Shown: in pieces, positions 24,901 to 32,051 of the stretch
How positions within the stretch are numbered: position 1 is the first letter of the stretch
How the letters are laid out: each line of letters starts with the position of its first letter
Assembly: GCA_020852595.1 (NCBI GenBank)
Contig: JADZAK010000062.1
Location: 1 to 33,830 of the forward strand
DNA: 33,830 nucleotides
Direction: 5' to 3'
Source: Rhodospirillaceae bacterium
GTDB lineage: Bacteria; Pseudomonadota; Alphaproteobacteria; Rhodospirillales; Rhodospirillaceae
Notes under the pieces: model-generated
Seen by the model: only the letters and a program-made list of their open reading frames with translations
The model's database searches: none
Told to the model about the DNA's origin: nothing
Made by a program: the position numbers and the translations under genes

Positions 24901-27487
24901 CACTCCCGAGCAAGTGGCGGCGCTCTCGACGACCCAGATCAAGACCCTCGGCCCGGGGTCCATTGAAGCTTTGACGGCCGGCCAGCTGGGCGCGCTTACC
25001 ACGGCACAGATTGCGGTCTTTCTTCCGGCGGCCGCGGGCGGCCTGACGTCCACGCAGATTTCCGCGCTCAGCACGGATCAGCTGGCGGCGTTCGGCGTCG
25101 GCGGCATCAGCGGTCTTTCGTCGGATGCGATCGCCGCGCTTTCGCCGACGGCGCTCGCCGGACTGGCGGCCACGCAAGTCGGCGCGATCTCCGTCACGGC
25201 CGTGGCCGGACTTTCCACCGCGCAGATCGATGCTTTGACCTCGCAGCAAATGGCCGCGTTGAAGCCCGGCCAACTCGGCGCCCTCAACAGCACCCAGATC
25301 GGCGCGTTGACGACCGAGGACGTGGCGCAGCTTACCGCGGTCCAGGTCAGCGGCTTCAGCATCACGTCTCTCGCCGCGCTGTCCGCGACACAGTTTGACG
25401 CCCTGAAGCCGACACAGATTGCCGCGCTGTCGCCGCAGGCCGTCGGTAGTCTGACCACGACGCAGATCAGGGAATTGGAACCCGCGCAGCTCGCGGCGCT
25501 CTCACCGGTCCAGGTCGCGGCGATGACCACGTCGCAGATCGCCGCGCTGACGCCGACGGAACTCGCATCCCTGGAGCCTTCCCGCCTCGCGTCCCTCAGC
25601 GCCACGCAAATCGGCGCGCTGTCTCCCGCGCAACTCGCCGGACTGAGCACGGCCCAAATCGCGGCCTTCAGTGTCGCGCAAGTTCAAGGACTGACCTCGA
25701 CGGGCGTCGGCGCATTGACCGCGGGGCAGCTTGCGGTGCTGACACCGGCGCAGATCTTCGCGATGTCGGTGGCGGCCGTCGCCGGCCTCGGAGAGACGCA
25801 GCTCGGCGGTCTTACCCCCGCCCAGGTCGCGGCCTTGTCGAACCCCTCCATCGGCGGCTTCTCGAGCGGCCAGATCGCCGTCCTCTCGAATGAACAGATC
25901 GGCGCATTGACGGCCAGCCAGATGGCGGCCCTTTCGCAGACCGCGGTCACGGGGCTTTCGGGGGCACAGCTTGCCGCGCTCAAGACGGCGCAACTCGCCG
26001 CGTTGACCCCGGCGCAGATCGGCGCGCTGACCGTGACGCAGATTTCCTCGCTTGCCGCGACCCAGGTCGCCGCGTTGTCGTCCGGTCAGATCGGCGGTCT
26101 TAAGGAGACCGCGATCTCGGCGTTGACGCCGGCCCAGATGGCGGCACTTAAACCCGCCCAGATCGGCGGCATCGGCACGGCCGTGATCGCGGCGCTGACT
26201 CCGGCGCAGATCGCCGCGCTCACCCCGGCGCAATTCGCCGGTCTCAACGCCGCGCAGGTCGGCGCGCTTTCGACCACTTTCATCGCCGGCCTGACGCCGC
26301 AGGCGTTCTCGGCGCTGACGGCAACGCAACTTTCCGGCCTCAAGTCCTCCGGCATCGGCGCCCTGACCGCGACGGTCCTTTCGGCCCTGAACACCACCCA
26401 GATCGCGGCCTTGTCCGCGGGCGCGGTCGCGGGTCTCAGCGGCAACCAGGTTTCCGCGCTCAGCACCGGCCAGATCGATGCCTTGACGACGACGCAGATG
26501 GGCGCGCTTTCAGCCGACGCGGCCGCCGGCCTGACGCTGCCGCAGCTCGCCAGCCTTGATACGACCGAGATCGGCGCCATGAGCGCCGCCGCCATTGGAG
26601 CCTTGAGCGCGGCGCAGATCGAAGCCTTCGTCACCACCCAGATCGCGGCCCTGACCCCGGGACATATCGGCGCGCTTTCAGCCGGCGGCATCGCGGGCCT
26701 CGGCGCCGCGGACATGGCCGCGCTGACCGTCAGCCAGTTGGGCGCCATCGGCGGCACCGCCGCCGGCGGCCTGAGCGCCGATCAGATCGGCGCCATCGTC
26801 ACCAGCCGCATCGGCGCCCTCTCGACGGCGGCCATCGCCGGCTTCGGTGCGGCCCAGATCGACGCGCTTTCCACCGCGCAGGTCAAAGTGCTGACCGCCG
26901 CGCAAATGGCCGTGCTGTCGCCGGCCGCTCTCGCGTCGCTGGATGGCGCGCAGGTCGCCGAAATGACGGCGGCGCAGTTCTCGGGGCTGTCCGCGACCCA
27001 GATGGCCGAACTTGCGCCCGAGACCGTCGGCGCCCTGACCGCGGCGCAGGTCGCTTCGCTGCGCACCGACCAGATCGGCGCGTTCAGCCGCCTCCAACTG
27101 CGCGCCATGACGACCACGCAGTTCGACGTCCTGTCCCCGGCGCAGGTGGCCGCGCTGAGCGCCAGCCAGATTCCCAATCTTCCGGTCACGCAGCTCGCGG
27201 AGCTGAGTTCCGCTCAGTTCGCGGCCTTAAGCTCGGGGCAGGTGGGCGCCCTGACCGCCACGCAGATCCAAAGCCTCAGCGCCACGCAGATCGCGGCGCT
27301 GACGGAGCGGCAGTTGAACGGGCTTACGACCACGCAGGTCGCCGCGCTGACGGATACGGCGATCGATGCGCTGACCCCGACCCAGATCGATGCGCTGATC
27401 CCGGCGCAGATTGGCGCTTTCACCGCCACCCAGATCGCGGGAATGACTCCGGATCAGGTGGCCGCCCTCCAGACGGCTGTCGTCTAA
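21992..27487 (+). CDS. Giant 1831-residue octapeptide-repeat protein
   Basis: After a 7-residue leader the whole protein is built of 228 consecutive units with consensus [S/T]-x-x-Q-[I/V/L]-x-[A/G]-[L/F/M], for example TPAQIAAL. By my parse 224 units are exactly 8 residues, three are 7 and one is 6, followed by a 5-residue tail (QTAVV). There is no signal peptide, transmembrane segment, anchor, cysteine or other domain; I found one tryptophan. An in-frame TAG at 21968 excludes an N-terminal extension with a signal. GTG 21992 has GGGGG 10 bases upstream; ATG 22010 would start the protein exactly at the first unit but has no ribosome-binding site. S/T-x-x-Q at each unit start resembles helix N-capping boxes, so a solenoid of very short helices is possible; a beta-solenoid is the alternative. 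I cannot assign a named family or function. Confidence 0.9.
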   Translation: MLSSASMSLAQIAGLGLSDVRALAPSQIATLSPEQVGAFSVSQVAEFNEAQIAALSKKQLAALSPEKLAALGANRVSFTSDQVQVLFRAQVEASDVGPIADMSTQQIRGLTRDEIAALSPEQIAVLAPTQIAAFSATQIQAFRSTQIALLNDAQVQALTPAQVTALTGVQVKAMTAGQIEALDASQVAALASDINAFSVTQIQALHGEQIPALTVTQIRTLPGSFVGALNADQVEALSAAQLSAMTPAQIKALTTTALNAFSATQFTAFSPSLIAGLSPAQVMGLSAEKIASLTPAQIQGLTLPQIAALTPAQIDVLNEAQMASFTAGQMKGFAVTDVAELSVTQIAALSTAQIAALIPAQIKALSIAQFAGLSSAQLGALTPVQVSALTTAQVSGLTPAQLGGLSLAQLRGLTAQQVALLSPGQMAALTPQRFAMLAPVQVRGLTTTQIADLSVEHIAALAAAQVGALTGPQFKALSVTQLSALEGPQIRALTAVQLGQMTTAQVQALSADQLAAIGTLVRGFSVAAVGSLTTTQLDGFTADQIRNLTAVQVKGLTAGQLASLDDSQLGAFTALQIGGFTDTQLAQFLTGNVAALTPAQIKGLGPLQLAALNAQQIDALGTTQIAALSAQQIASLGAGAVASLDRTQMAALAPAQVVALTATQIKALTETQVGDLMSGQIGALSMVQLSYFDTGKIAALDPAQIASLTAAQFRGFTSTQLGAIGVNQLQALGTGHIAALSGNALAGLKETQIGALSLAQLQALNAPGVGALSSTQLGYLSTEQVAALTTAQVRALKQTSLAALTPDQIGAFSSEQFAALAPGSISALTPAQVAALASDHADVMTPGQLSGLTASQVAGLPPEVVAAFTPTQLTGFTATTLAALTATQLGTLTGTQIGSLATGQVAALTAGIVGNLTATQLAAFASTQWNALTPSAMGGLSATQIAGLPASEIADIQKISGFASTQIRALTPEQVAALSTTQIKTLGPGSIEALTAGQLGALTTAQIAVFLPAAAGGLTSTQISALSTDQLAAFGVGGISGLSSDAIAALSPTALAGLAATQVGAISVTAVAGLSTAQIDALTSQQMAALKPGQLGALNSTQIGALTTEDVAQLTAVQVSGFSITSLAALSATQFDALKPTQIAALSPQAVGSLTTTQIRELEPAQLAALSPVQVAAMTTSQIAALTPTELASLEPSRLASLSATQIGALSPAQLAGLSTAQIAAFSVAQVQGLTSTGVGALTAGQLAVLTPAQIFAMSVAAVAGLGETQLGGLTPAQVAALSNPSIGGFSSGQIAVLSNEQIGALTASQMAALSQTAVTGLSGAQLAALKTAQLAALTPAQIGALTVTQISSLAATQVAALSSGQIGGLKETAISALTPAQMAALKPAQIGGIGTAVIAALTPAQIAALTPAQFAGLNAAQVGALSTTFIAGLTPQAFSALTATQLSGLKSSGIGALTATVLSALNTTQIAALSAGAVAGLSGNQVSALSTGQIDALTTTQMGALSADAAAGLTLPQLASLDTTEIGAMSAAAIGALSAAQIEAFVTTQIAALTPGHIGALSAGGIAGLGAADMAALTVSQLGAIGGTAAGGLSADQIGAIVTSRIGALSTAAIAGFGAAQIDALSTAQVKVLTAAQMAVLSPAALASLDGAQVAEMTAAQFSGLSATQMAELAPETVGALTAAQVASLRTDQIGAFSRLQLRAMTTTQFDVLSPAQVAALSASQIPNLPVTQLAELSSAQFAALSSGQVGALTATQIQSLSATQIAALTERQLNGLTTTQVAALTDTAIDALTPTQIDALIPAQIGAFTATQIAGMTPDQVAALQTAVV

Positions 27488-27517
27488 CTCCATTTAATTT
27501 CAATGTCTTGGAGTCTC

Positions 27518-27546
27518 TTGAGCCGTTGTCTTGCTTAATTTATAAC
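27518..27546 (+). promoter_or_regulatory. Promoter of the TetR-efflux operon
   Basis: TTGAGC (27518-27523), a 17-base spacer and TATAAC (27541-27546) make a good sigma-70-type promoter. The -10 box overlaps the palindromic operator at 27545-27558, an arrangement suited to repression by the downstream TetR protein. Confidence 0.65.
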
Positions 27547-27558
27547 TGACCAGTCAGT
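27545..27558. promoter_or_regulatory. TetR-family operator palindrome
   Basis: ACTGAC-CA-GTCAGT has perfect 6-bp arms. It overlaps the -10 box and is 22 bases before the TetR start codon. The wording (TGACCAGTCA core) is typical of TetR-family operators in front of self-regulated efflux operons. A close relative is found at 31853-31866. Confidence 0.7.
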
Positions 27559-27579
27559 CATTATCTGAATCGGTCTCCC

Positions 27580-28206
27580 ATGAGACGCACCCGGCGCCCT
27601 GAAGCGCGGCCCGATGAAATCCTGGATGCCGCGCTGGCGGCCTTTTCCGAGCTCGGTTTTGCCGGCGCGCGGATCGAGGATGTTGCCGCGCGCGCCGGGC
27701 TCTCCAAGGGGGCGCTCTACCTCTACTTCGAATCCAAGGAAGCGCTCCTCAAGGCGCTGGTGCGCCGCTTGGCGGATCATGTGGTCGGCGCGGCCGAAAG
27801 CCTGGTCGCGGCCGACGGCGCCGACGCCGAGAAGACGCTCCGCTCTCTTCTCACCTTCATGGCGCTGCAGCTTTCCAATCCGCGGGTTTCGGCCGCGCCG
27901 CGTATCGTCATCGCCGAAGCCCAGCGCTTTCCCGAGATTGCGTCTTTCTACCGCAGCGCCGTCATCGACCGCGCGGAGCGTTTGCTGGCCACACTGATCG
28001 ATCGCGGCGTCGCGCAGGGCACGTTCCGCGACATCGACCGGGCCGTGGCGTTGCGAGCCTGCGCGGGCCCGATGATGGTTCACATGCTGCTTTCGACGGT
28101 TTTCGCCGACCCCGCGAGTCCGGGGCCGGCGCCTGAGGTGATTGCCGACGGGATCGCCGACATGGTCCTCAACGGTCTCAAAGTGAAAGACGGAGCGTCG
28201 CCATGA
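27580..28206 (+). CDS. TetR-family transcriptional repressor of the efflux operon
   Basis: The 208-residue protein has an N-terminal TetR helix-turn-helix at about residues 12-60. Visible blocks are ILDAALAAFSELGFAGARIE, DVAARAGLSKGALYLYF and SKEALL. The ligand domain is all-helical and of normal length. It is the first gene of an operon with a membrane-fusion protein, an ABC ATPase and an ABC-2 permease. This order resembles cecR-ybhGFSR of E. coli, where the TetR protein represses its own efflux operon. The promoter and palindrome directly upstream support autorepression. Its stop overlaps the next start (ATGA). The inducer is unknown; a hydrophobic drug or cation-type compound is usual for such systems. 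Confidence 0.9.
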   Translation: MRRTRRPEARPDEILDAALAAFSELGFAGARIEDVAARAGLSKGALYLYFESKEALLKALVRRLADHVVGAAESLVAADGADAEKTLRSLLTFMALQLSNPRVSAAPRIVIAEAQRFPEIASFYRSAVIDRAERLLATLIDRGVAQGTFRDIDRAVALRACAGPMMVHMLLSTVFADPASPGPAPEVIADGIADMVLNGLKVKDGASP

Positions 28207-29159
28207 AACGCATCCTCGCGGCCATCGCGCTTTTCGCGCTTGGGGGCTGCGGAAACGAAACACCCACGCTGAACGGCTACGCCGAGGGCGAGTTCGTCAT
28301 GCTGGCGCCCGAGACTTCGGGCCGCATCGCGCAGGTGAATGCCGCGGAAGGCGCCGCCGTCGCGGCGGGGGCGCCTCTGTTCAGTCTGGATATCGCCGCG
28401 GAGACTCTTTCGCTTGAAGCGGCCCGCGCCCGTGCGGCGGCGGCCACCGCCCGTTTTGACGACGCCGCCGCCGGCGGACGCACACCGGAAATCATCGCCG
28501 CGCGCCAGCAGCTCGAACAGGCGAAAGCGGCACAGGTGCGCGCGCGTGCGGACCGGGCTCGCGCGCAAGAGCTTGCATCCACGGGCGTCATTCCCCGCGC
28601 GCGCCTCGATGAAGCGGTCGCCGCCGCCGAGACGGCGGACGCGCGGGTTTCGGAGGCGCGTCAGCGCGTCACCCTCGCCGAACTTCCAGCGCGTGAAAAC
28701 CAGATCAAGGCGCTGGCGGCAAGCGCCGAAGAAGCCGAGCGGCAGGTCAAGATGGCCGAAGACGCGCTGCGCCGCCGGACAGTGCTCGCGCCGGCCGCCG
28801 GCCGTGTCGAGCGCATCCTGCGCTATGCGGGCGATGTCGCGGGGCCTTCCGTGCCCGCCGTGCGGTTCCTGCCCGACGGCCGGGTGATCGCGGTGCTGTT
28901 CATTCCCGAACCGGCTTTGTCTCGAGTGACCGTCGGGACGCGCGTCTCCATCGCCTGTGACGGCTGCGCGGCGGATGTGGCCGCCGAAATCGTCTCGGTC
29001 GCCGATGAAACCGAGTTTACGCCGCCTATCATCTATTCGGACGCCGAACGCACGCGCCTGGTCTACCGCGCCGAAGCGCGGTTCACGGGCTTCGCGCCGC
29101 CTCCGGGCACGCCGCTCCGGGCCGAGGTCCAGCAACGCGGAGCGGACCGTGGCAACTGA
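28203..29159 (+). CDS. HlyD-type membrane-fusion lipoprotein of an ABC exporter
   Basis: The 318-residue periplasmic adaptor has a lipoprotein signal (LGGC, Cys16), a biotinyl-lipoyl-like domain split on both sides of a long coiled-coil hairpin, and a beta-barrel part. Visible are ETSGRIAQVNAAEGAAV (lipoyl half), Ala/Arg/Glu-rich helices from about residue 75 to 190, and RRRTVLAPAAGRVERI (second lipoyl half). It is YbhG-like in order and size. It should connect the ABC-2 transporter to an outer-membrane channel, none of which is encoded here. It starts inside the TetR stop codon (4-base overlap) and overlaps the ATPase start by 11 bases, indicating tight translational coupling. Confidence 0.85.
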   Translation: MKRILAAIALFALGGCGNETPTLNGYAEGEFVMLAPETSGRIAQVNAAEGAAVAAGAPLFSLDIAAETLSLEAARARAAAATARFDDAAAGGRTPEIIAARQQLEQAKAAQVRARADRARAQELASTGVIPRARLDEAVAAAETADARVSEARQRVTLAELPARENQIKALAASAEEAERQVKMAEDALRRRTVLAPAAGRVERILRYAGDVAGPSVPAVRFLPDGRVIAVLFIPEPALSRVTVGTRVSIACDGCAADVAAEIVSVADETEFTPPIIYSDAERTRLVYRAEARFTGFAPPPGTPLRAEVQQRGADRGN

Positions 29160-30075
29160 GAACGTCATCGACGTTCACGGCTTGACCAAGACGTTCGGCG
29201 GCAAGCGCGTCGTCGATAATTTCTCGATTCAGGTGCCCAAGGGCGCCATTTACGGTTTTCTCGGCCCGAATGGCTCCGGCAAGACGACCACGATCCGCAT
29301 GCTTTGTGGCCTGCTAAGCCCCGACGGCGGCGGCGGTACCGCGCTCGGGTACGACATCGTCACGGAAAGCCGGGCGATCAAGATGAGGGTCGGCTACATG
29401 ACCCAACGCTTCTCGCTTTATGAAGATATGACCGCGCGGGAAAATCTGACCTTCGTTGCGCGCCTGCATGACCTTCCGGACGTGCGCGGGGTGGTCGGCG
29501 CGGCGCTCGAAGAATATGAGATGACGCCGCGCGCGGACCAGCTCGCCGGGCAGATGTCGGGCGGCTGGAAGCAGCGCCTCGCGCTGGCGGCGGCATCGCT
29601 GCATGAGCCGCAGCTTCTGCTGCTCGACGAGCCGACCGCCGGCGTCGATCCCAAGGCGCGGCGCGACTTTTGGGAAAGGATCAGGGGCCGCGCCGACAAG
29701 GGCGTCTCGGTGTTGGTGTCCACGCACTATATGGATGAAGCGGTACAGTGCGACTACATTGCTTTTATGGCCTACGGCCGCAAATTGATCGACGCCGCCG
29801 CGGCGGATATTTCAAAAGAAGTGAAGCTCAATACCTGGCGGATCGAGGGGCGCGATCTGCATGAACTCTACGGACGGCTGAAGAAAACGCCGGGCGTTGA
29901 GCAGGTGGCGCGCTTCGGATCCGCGCTCCATGTCAGTGGCCGGGACAAGGATGCTCTCGACCGCGCGGTGGCGCCTCTGCGTGCTCAGCCGGGCTTCGAG
30001 GTCGTGCCGGCGAAGACGGGCCTCGAGGAAGCGTTCATCTATCTCATGGGCGGCGCGGAGGATAACTTCAAATGA
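29149..30075 (+). CDS. ABC transporter ATP-binding protein
   Basis: The 308-residue protein has a single nucleotide-binding domain: Walker A GPNGSGKT (residues 39-46), Q-loop in GYMTQRFSLYED, signature MSGGWKQRL, Walker B LLLLDEPTAGVDP and switch His in STHYMDEA. The C-terminal part is a DrrA/YhhF-type extension with GLEEAFIYLMG. The GTG start at 29149 lies within the adaptor gene (11-base overlap) and is the only start giving a normal N-terminus (IDVHGLTKTFGGKR). YbhF of E. coli carries two such domains; here there is one, so two copies of the protein should act with a permease dimer. It overlaps the permease gene by ATGA. Confidence 0.9.
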   Translation: MATENVIDVHGLTKTFGGKRVVDNFSIQVPKGAIYGFLGPNGSGKTTTIRMLCGLLSPDGGGGTALGYDIVTESRAIKMRVGYMTQRFSLYEDMTARENLTFVARLHDLPDVRGVVGAALEEYEMTPRADQLAGQMSGGWKQRLALAAASLHEPQLLLLDEPTAGVDPKARRDFWERIRGRADKGVSVLVSTHYMDEAVQCDYIAFMAYGRKLIDAAAADISKEVKLNTWRIEGRDLHELYGRLKKTPGVEQVARFGSALHVSGRDKDALDRAVAPLRAQPGFEVVPAKTGLEEAFIYLMGGAEDNFK

Positions 30076-31187
30076 CCTCCGACCGTTTTTCCCTGGCGCG
30101 CGTGAAAGCGGTGCTCGCCAAGGAGTTTGTGCAGATGCGCCGCGACCGGCTCACCTTCGCCATGATGGTGGGCATCCCCATCATGCAGCTGCTGTTGTTC
30201 GGTTACGCCATCAACACCGACCCGCGCCATTTGCCTACGCTCGTGGAGATGGGCGACGCGGGGCCCGCCGGCCGCGCCATCGTTCACGCCATGGAGAACT
30301 CGCTCTACTTCGATGTGAAGGGCACGGTGACCCGGGGCGAGGGCGAGGCCGCCCTGAAAAACGGCGAGGCGATCTTCGTTCTCACCATTCCCCCCAATTT
30401 CGAACGCGCCTTCGCGCGCGGCGACCGGCCGCAGCTTCTTCTCGACGCCGACGCCTCGGATCCCGTGGCGGCGGGGGCAGGGACCGGCGCGATCCAGCAG
30501 ATCGTGCAGCAGGCCTTGAAGCCTTACAGCGCGCCGCATGCGCCGCCGGTCGAAACCGTCGTCCATCGCCGCTACAACGCCGCCAGCCGCACGGCGGTGA
30601 ATATCGTGCCGGGCCTGCTTGGCGTCATTCTCACCATGACCATGGTGATGATGACCGCCATTGCCATCACCCGCGAAACTGAACGCGGCACGCTTGAAAC
30701 GCTGCTCGCGACGCCGGCGCGCCCCCTTGAAGTGATGGTGGGCAAGATCACGCCTTATATTTTCGTCGGCTTTATTCAGGTGAGCGTCATGCTGCTCGGC
30801 GCGCGTCTTCTGTTCAACGTTCCCTTCGCCGGAAATCCCCTGGCCTTTGCGGCGGCGGTGTCGTTGTTCATCCTGGTCAATCTTTCGATCGGCTTTTTCT
30901 TTTCGACCGTCGCGCGTTCACAGATGCAGGCCATGCAGATGACCTTCTTCATGTTCCTGCCCTCGATTCTCCTCTCCGGCTTCATGTTTCCGTTCTACGC
31001 AATGCCCGGTTGGGCGCAGGTCCTTGGAGAAATCCTGCCCACCACCCACTTCCTGCGCGCCGTCCGCGGGGTGATGCTGAAAGGCGGCGGATTCGCGGAC
31101 ATTTGGACGAACCTGTTGCCCCTCGCAATCATGCTTGCGGTGGTGGCTACACTTGCCTTGAAGCGCTATCGGCGCACGCTCGATTAG
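30072..31187 (+). CDS. ABC-2-type permease of the efflux system
   Basis: The 371-residue inner-membrane protein has the ABC-2 layout: a cytoplasmic helix with AVLAKEFVQMRRDRLTF, a first membrane segment (MMVGIPIMQLLLFGYAI), a large periplasmic domain (about residues 45-175) and five further hydrophobic segments. Between them are RETERGTLETLLATP, the coupling region shared by YhhJ/YbhS/YbhR proteins, and ILPTTHFLRAVRG. Only one permease gene is present, so it probably works as a homodimer, unlike the YbhS/YbhR pair. Last gene of the operon. An adaptor-linked tripartite drug exporter is the likely function. Confidence 0.88.
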   Translation: MTSDRFSLARVKAVLAKEFVQMRRDRLTFAMMVGIPIMQLLLFGYAINTDPRHLPTLVEMGDAGPAGRAIVHAMENSLYFDVKGTVTRGEGEAALKNGEAIFVLTIPPNFERAFARGDRPQLLLDADASDPVAAGAGTGAIQQIVQQALKPYSAPHAPPVETVVHRRYNAASRTAVNIVPGLLGVILTMTMVMMTAIAITRETERGTLETLLATPARPLEVMVGKITPYIFVGFIQVSVMLLGARLLFNVPFAGNPLAFAAAVSLFILVNLSIGFFFSTVARSQMQAMQMTFFMFLPSILLSGFMFPFYAMPGWAQVLGEILPTTHFLRAVRGVMLKGGGFADIWTNLLPLAIMLAVVATLALKRYRRTLD

Positions 31188-31237
31188 GACATTGTCAGCC
31201 GTGCAGCCTCATGGCCGCGTCGCGCGTTCGAACGCCG

Positions 31238-31253
31238 GCATCTTGAAAGATGC
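31238..31253. terminator. Short hairpin between convergent genes
   Basis: GCATCTT (31238-31244) and AAGATGC (31247-31253) form a compact hairpin between the permease stop (31187) and the reductase stop (31269). Without a T run on either strand its terminator role is weak. Confidence 0.3.
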
Positions 31254-31268
31254 GCGCCGTCGCGCGCG

Positions 31269-31832
31269 TCACTTTTCCGGAACAGGCCCCAGGAAGGCCG
31301 CGAAGCCTTCCATGTAAGTCTTGAGCTGGGCCCGCGCGGCTTCGTCTTTCAGATCGCCCCCGGCGTCGAAGAGCTCGCCGGCTTTTGAGACGGCGAGACG
31401 TCCGCCGCTCCAGTGCTGCGCGCCGATGTTGCGCAGCACGACCAGCCACGACGCCTGCGACAGCAGGGTGCCCCAGCCGCTCGGCGTCGCGCCGATCAGG
31501 CCCACGCGCTTTCCGCCGAACACGCGCTTCACGTCGTTCGCCGGCCGGGTGAGCCAGTCGATGGCGTTCTTGAAAACGCCCGGCATCGAATTGTTGTACT
31601 CAGGGGTGACGATCAGAAGCCCGTCCGCGGCCGCGATCTTGTCTTTCAGCGCCTTCACCGTCTCGGGAAGTCCGTGCGCGGCCTCTTCGTCGCCGTCGTA
31701 AAGGGGAATGCCGCGGATGCTCTCAATCTGAAGCGCGACTCCCGCGGGAGCGAGCTCTTTCGCGGCGCGCAGCAGTCCGGCGTTGAACGACGCCTTGCGC
31801 AGACTCCCGGCAAGGCCAACGATCGTCGTCAT
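31269..31832 (-). CDS. NAD(P)H-dependent FMN reductase (flavodoxin-like)
   Basis: The 187-residue protein belongs to the NADPH-dependent FMN reductase family (PF03358; chromate/quinone/azo reductases such as ChrR/YieF). Motifs are GSLRKASFN (FMN phosphate loop), TPEYNNSMPGVFKNAIDW, and GATPSGWGT. It reduces FMN and often quinones or xenobiotics by two electrons, in the cytoplasm. The start at 31832 (MTTIVGL) is preferred because AAGGGG lies about 9 bases upstream of it; an in-frame ATG at 31850 lies before that ribosome-binding site and would add MKRGSY. An operator-like palindrome at 31853-31866, similar to that of the TetR-efflux operon, sits 20 bases upstream, so coregulation with the exporter is possible. 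It converges with the permease gene. Confidence 0.88.
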   Translation of the reverse strand: MTTIVGLAGSLRKASFNAGLLRAAKELAPAGVALQIESIRGIPLYDGDEEAAHGLPETVKALKDKIAAADGLLIVTPEYNNSMPGVFKNAIDWLTRPANDVKRVFGGKRVGLIGATPSGWGTLLSQASWLVVLRNIGAQHWSGGRLAVSKAGELFDAGGDLKDEAARAQLKTYMEGFAAFLGPVPEK

Positions 31833-31852
31833 ATATGATCCCCTTTTCATTT

Positions 31853-31866
31853 ACCGACCAGCCGGT
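31853..31866. promoter_or_regulatory. Operator-like 14-mer in front of the FMN reductase
   Basis: ACCGACCAGCCGGT differs from the TetR operator ACTGACCAGTCAGT (27545-27558) at 3 of 14 positions and keeps the palindromic form with one arm mismatch. On the minus strand a possible -10 (TATTCT) lies a few bases upstream, so a bound repressor would cover the transcription start. Confidence 0.5.
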
Positions 31867-31918
31867 CGAAGAATACAGTCGCGCCGGATTCATTTCTATG
31901 GCCCCGTTCGCATGAATT

Positions 31919-31959
31919 ATGCATAGACACGCCCGGGCGCGAAACCGCCGAATGCATAG
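31919..31959. repeat. Direct repeats ATGCATAG, 33 bp apart
   Basis: ATGCATAG occurs at 31919-31926 and 31952-31959, start-to-start 33 bases, about three helical turns. It lies in the divergent region between the FMN reductase and the isovaleryl-CoA dehydrogenase, about 90-130 bases upstream of the latter. Regulatory meaning is only possible. Confidence 0.3.
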
Positions 31960-32037
31960 GTGCTTTGCCTGGAAATCCCTGTTCAAGCCCCTGGCTCCTC
32001 TGCAAAATAGCGGCAACCAAAAAATAAAACGAATCCT

Positions 32038-32051
32038 GGGAGGCTCCTATT
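32038..32051 (+). promoter_or_regulatory. Ribosome-binding site followed by an ATT start codon
   Basis: GGGAGG (32038-32043), a 5-base spacer and ATT (32049-32051) form a normally spaced initiation site with a rare start codon. An in-frame stop lies at 32025-32027. No in-frame ATG, GTG or TTG exists between that stop and ATG 32184. Confidence 0.65.

Noticed and set aside
23348..25273. Repetitive minus-strand frame rich in RR, DL and G opposite the giant gene
   Set aside because: Its repetitiveness is only the mirror of the 24-bp period of the plus-strand gene. The plus frame alone has a hydrophobic register, a start region and a CtrA box.
21992..27487. CRISPR array or DNA satellite as explanation for the 24-bp periodicity
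   Set aside because: Units are contiguous, highly diverged in DNA and keep one open frame of 1831 codons. There are no conserved repeats with unique spacers.
21992..27487. TAL-effector or RTX toxin identity of the repeat protein
   Set aside because: TAL repeats are 33-35 residues with a variable di-residue and RTX repeats are Gly/Asp-rich nonapeptides. Neither pattern occurs here; only the TPxQ wording is reminiscent.
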